Positions 4,620-5,467 of a stretch of 5,467 nucleotides of DNA are shown here, one piece after another. The number at the start of each line of letters is the position of its first letter. Position 1 is the first letter of the stretch. The stretch is taken from positions 1-5,467 of the forward strand of contig JAJFMR010000221.1 of NCBI GenBank assembly GCA_020696915.1, written 5' to 3'. Below the pieces are notes generated by a model. The model made no database searches. It had not been told where the DNA came from and saw nothing but the letters and a program-made list of their open reading frames with translations. Source of the DNA: Rhizobiaceae bacterium. Lineage in GTDB: Bacteria > Pseudomonadota > Alphaproteobacteria > Rhizobiales > Rhizobiaceae. The position numbers were made by a program, and so were the translations under genes.

Positions 4620-5467
4620 CGTCTGTCTCCCTTCGCAGGCTGTGCAGCGCCCGGCCGACCGGTTTCGATCCAGCGGCGAGGGCGGAAATCCCCGCCTGCC
4701 GATCCATCGAGCGCGGCGCAGAGATCAGCCAGCGCTTCGAGATTATGGACGGGTCGGAATTCGTCGACGAGCGGCAGCATTGCACGCACGCCTCTGGCGC
4801 GCGCCTCGAAGCCGTCGAAGCGCAGCAGCGGATTGAGCCAGATGAGCCTGCGGCTCGATCGTTTCAGAAGCGCCATCTCTTTCGCGAGGCTGGCCACATC
4901 GTCCCGCTCGAGGCCATCGGTGATGAGCAGGACGACGGCGCCCTGGCCGAGCACGCGGCGTGACCACAGCCGGTTGAAGGCGCCAAGCGCATCGCCGATC
5001 CGCGTTCCCCCCGACCAGTCCTGGACCGCAGCCGAGCAGCCGGCCAGCGCCTCGTCGGGATCGCGGTGCCGCATCTGGCGGGTGAGATTGGTCAATCGAG
5101 TGCCGAAGGCGAAAGTGTGCACGCGACCGCGTTGTTCCGTGAGTGCGTGCAGGAAATGCAGGAAGATGCGCGTGTACTGGCTCATCGAGCCGGAAATGTC
5201 GGCAAGCACGACGAGCGGCGGATGCACCTCGCGGGCGGAACGGAAACGGGGCAGGATGAGGCTGCCGCCGCTGCGCGCGGCCTGCCGCATCATGGCGCGC
5301 GGATCAATACGGCCACCGCGCGCATCGGATCGAAAACGTCTGGTCCGGACCATGTCGACGGGCAGCCTGAGCCCGGAGATGGCGCGCCGCGCCTCGGCCA
5401 GCTCGGAGGCGGTCATCTGCGCGAAATCCTTGCCGCGCAGCATCTCGTTGCCGGAGACCGTCCACCT
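4577..5467 (-). CDS. coxE: CoxE-family VWA domain protein (5' end outside window)
   Basis: The reading frame enters from the right edge and runs 296 residues to TGA at 4577-4579. Counting from the Met at 5443, which is probably internal, the fragment has EMLRGKDFAQMTASEL near the start and then basic RTRRFRSDARGGRIDPR (33-49). A von Willebrand A domain follows, with a complete metal site: DISGSMS (82-88; D-x-S-x-S), Thr147 in SGGTRIGD and Asp176 in LLITDGLERDD. The phrase GGTRIGDAL and the later IWLNPLL are typical of CoxE proteins. CoxE acts with the AAA+ protein CoxD in maturing the CO dehydrogenase active site in Afipia (Oligotropha) carboxidovorans; relatives accompany other molybdenum hydroxylases. 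Eight residues upstream of Met5443 are open and in frame, and the family is near 400 residues, so about 100 are missing. The tail after residue 260 is Pro/Arg-rich and overlaps xdhC by 43 bases. Confidence 0.9.
   Translation of the reverse strand, partial: RWTVSGNEMLRGKDFAQMTASELAEARRAISGLRLPVDMVRTRRFRSDARGGRIDPRAMMRQAARSGGSLILPRFRSAREVHPPLVVLADISGSMSQYTRIFLHFLHALTEQRGRVHTFAFGTRLTNLTRQMRHRDPDEALAGCSAAVQDWSGGTRIGDALGAFNRLWSRRVLGQGAVVLLITDGLERDDVASLAKEMALLKRSSRRLIWLNPLLRFDGFEARARGVRAMLPLVDEFRPVHNLEALADLCAALDGSAGGDFRPRRWIETGRPGAAQPAKGDRRWKTTPTSTKAAIL
4626..4633 (-). promoter_or_regulatory. Ribosome binding site for the XdhC N-domain gene
   Basis: On the minus strand AAGGGAGA is followed by 6 bases and ATG at 4619. 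It lies inside the 3' end of the CoxE-like gene and is the strongest internal site in the operon, which supports real initiation despite the long overlap. Confidence 0.7.

Noticed and set aside
5441..5443. ATG at 5443 as the real start of the CoxE-like gene
   Set aside because: The frame stays open to the window edge with plausible residues, the motif around KDF is internal in the family, and about 100 residues would otherwise be missing.
1..5467. tRNA, rRNA, CRISPR, insertion sequence or riboswitch
   Set aside because: No cloverleaf, repeat-spacer array, transposase or terminal repeats were seen, and the only non-coding gaps are 36, 45 and 2 bases long.

Overview
The window is GC-rich and almost fully coding, with tightly packed and overlapping genes. 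The gene content (an ArsR/SRPBCC pair, a GFA protein, a split XdhC, a CoxE-type VWA protein and a molybdopterin-binding/MobA-like fusion) suggests an alphaproteobacterium, probably Hyphomicrobiales (rhizobia-like). That placement is inference from protein style and gene order, because no rRNA or other marker is present. No tRNA, rRNA, CRISPR array, insertion sequence or phage gene is visible.

Left part, + strand (1-1010): the last 26 codons of a probable ArsR-family repressor overlap by one base the start of an SRPBCC/AHSA1-type protein (81-557). A Cys-rich GFA/CENP-V-family protein (594-1010) follows after 36 bases. This looks like a small operon whose promoter lies outside the window.

Middle (1011-1055): a 45-bp convergent gap with overlapping inverted repeats, the only real intergenic space between the two transcription units.

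Right part, - strand (5467 down to 1056): five genes read right to left with overlaps or a 2-base gap. They are a CoxE-like VWA protein (5' end off the window), an XdhC N-terminal-domain protein, an XdhC Rossmann-domain protein, a fused MoeA/MoCF-like plus MobA/MocA-like protein, and a signal-peptide-bearing alpha/beta hydrolase. The first four form a maturation set for a molybdenum hydroxylase of the xanthine dehydrogenase/CO dehydrogenase family. The MobA-like domain would attach a nucleotide (probably CMP) to molybdopterin, XdhC would hold and insert the finished or sulfurated cofactor, and CoxE, with a CoxD-type AAA+ ATPase expected upstream, would help mature the active site. No structural dehydrogenase subunit lies in the window, so the client enzyme is unknown. 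The last gene is a predicted exported serine hydrolase with a full Ser-Asp-His triad. Its coupling to a cytosolic cofactor operon is the least explained feature here.

Nothing in the window demands a wholly new system. The best leads are the coupled exported hydrolase, the two-gene XdhC, and the two-domain cofactor protein.
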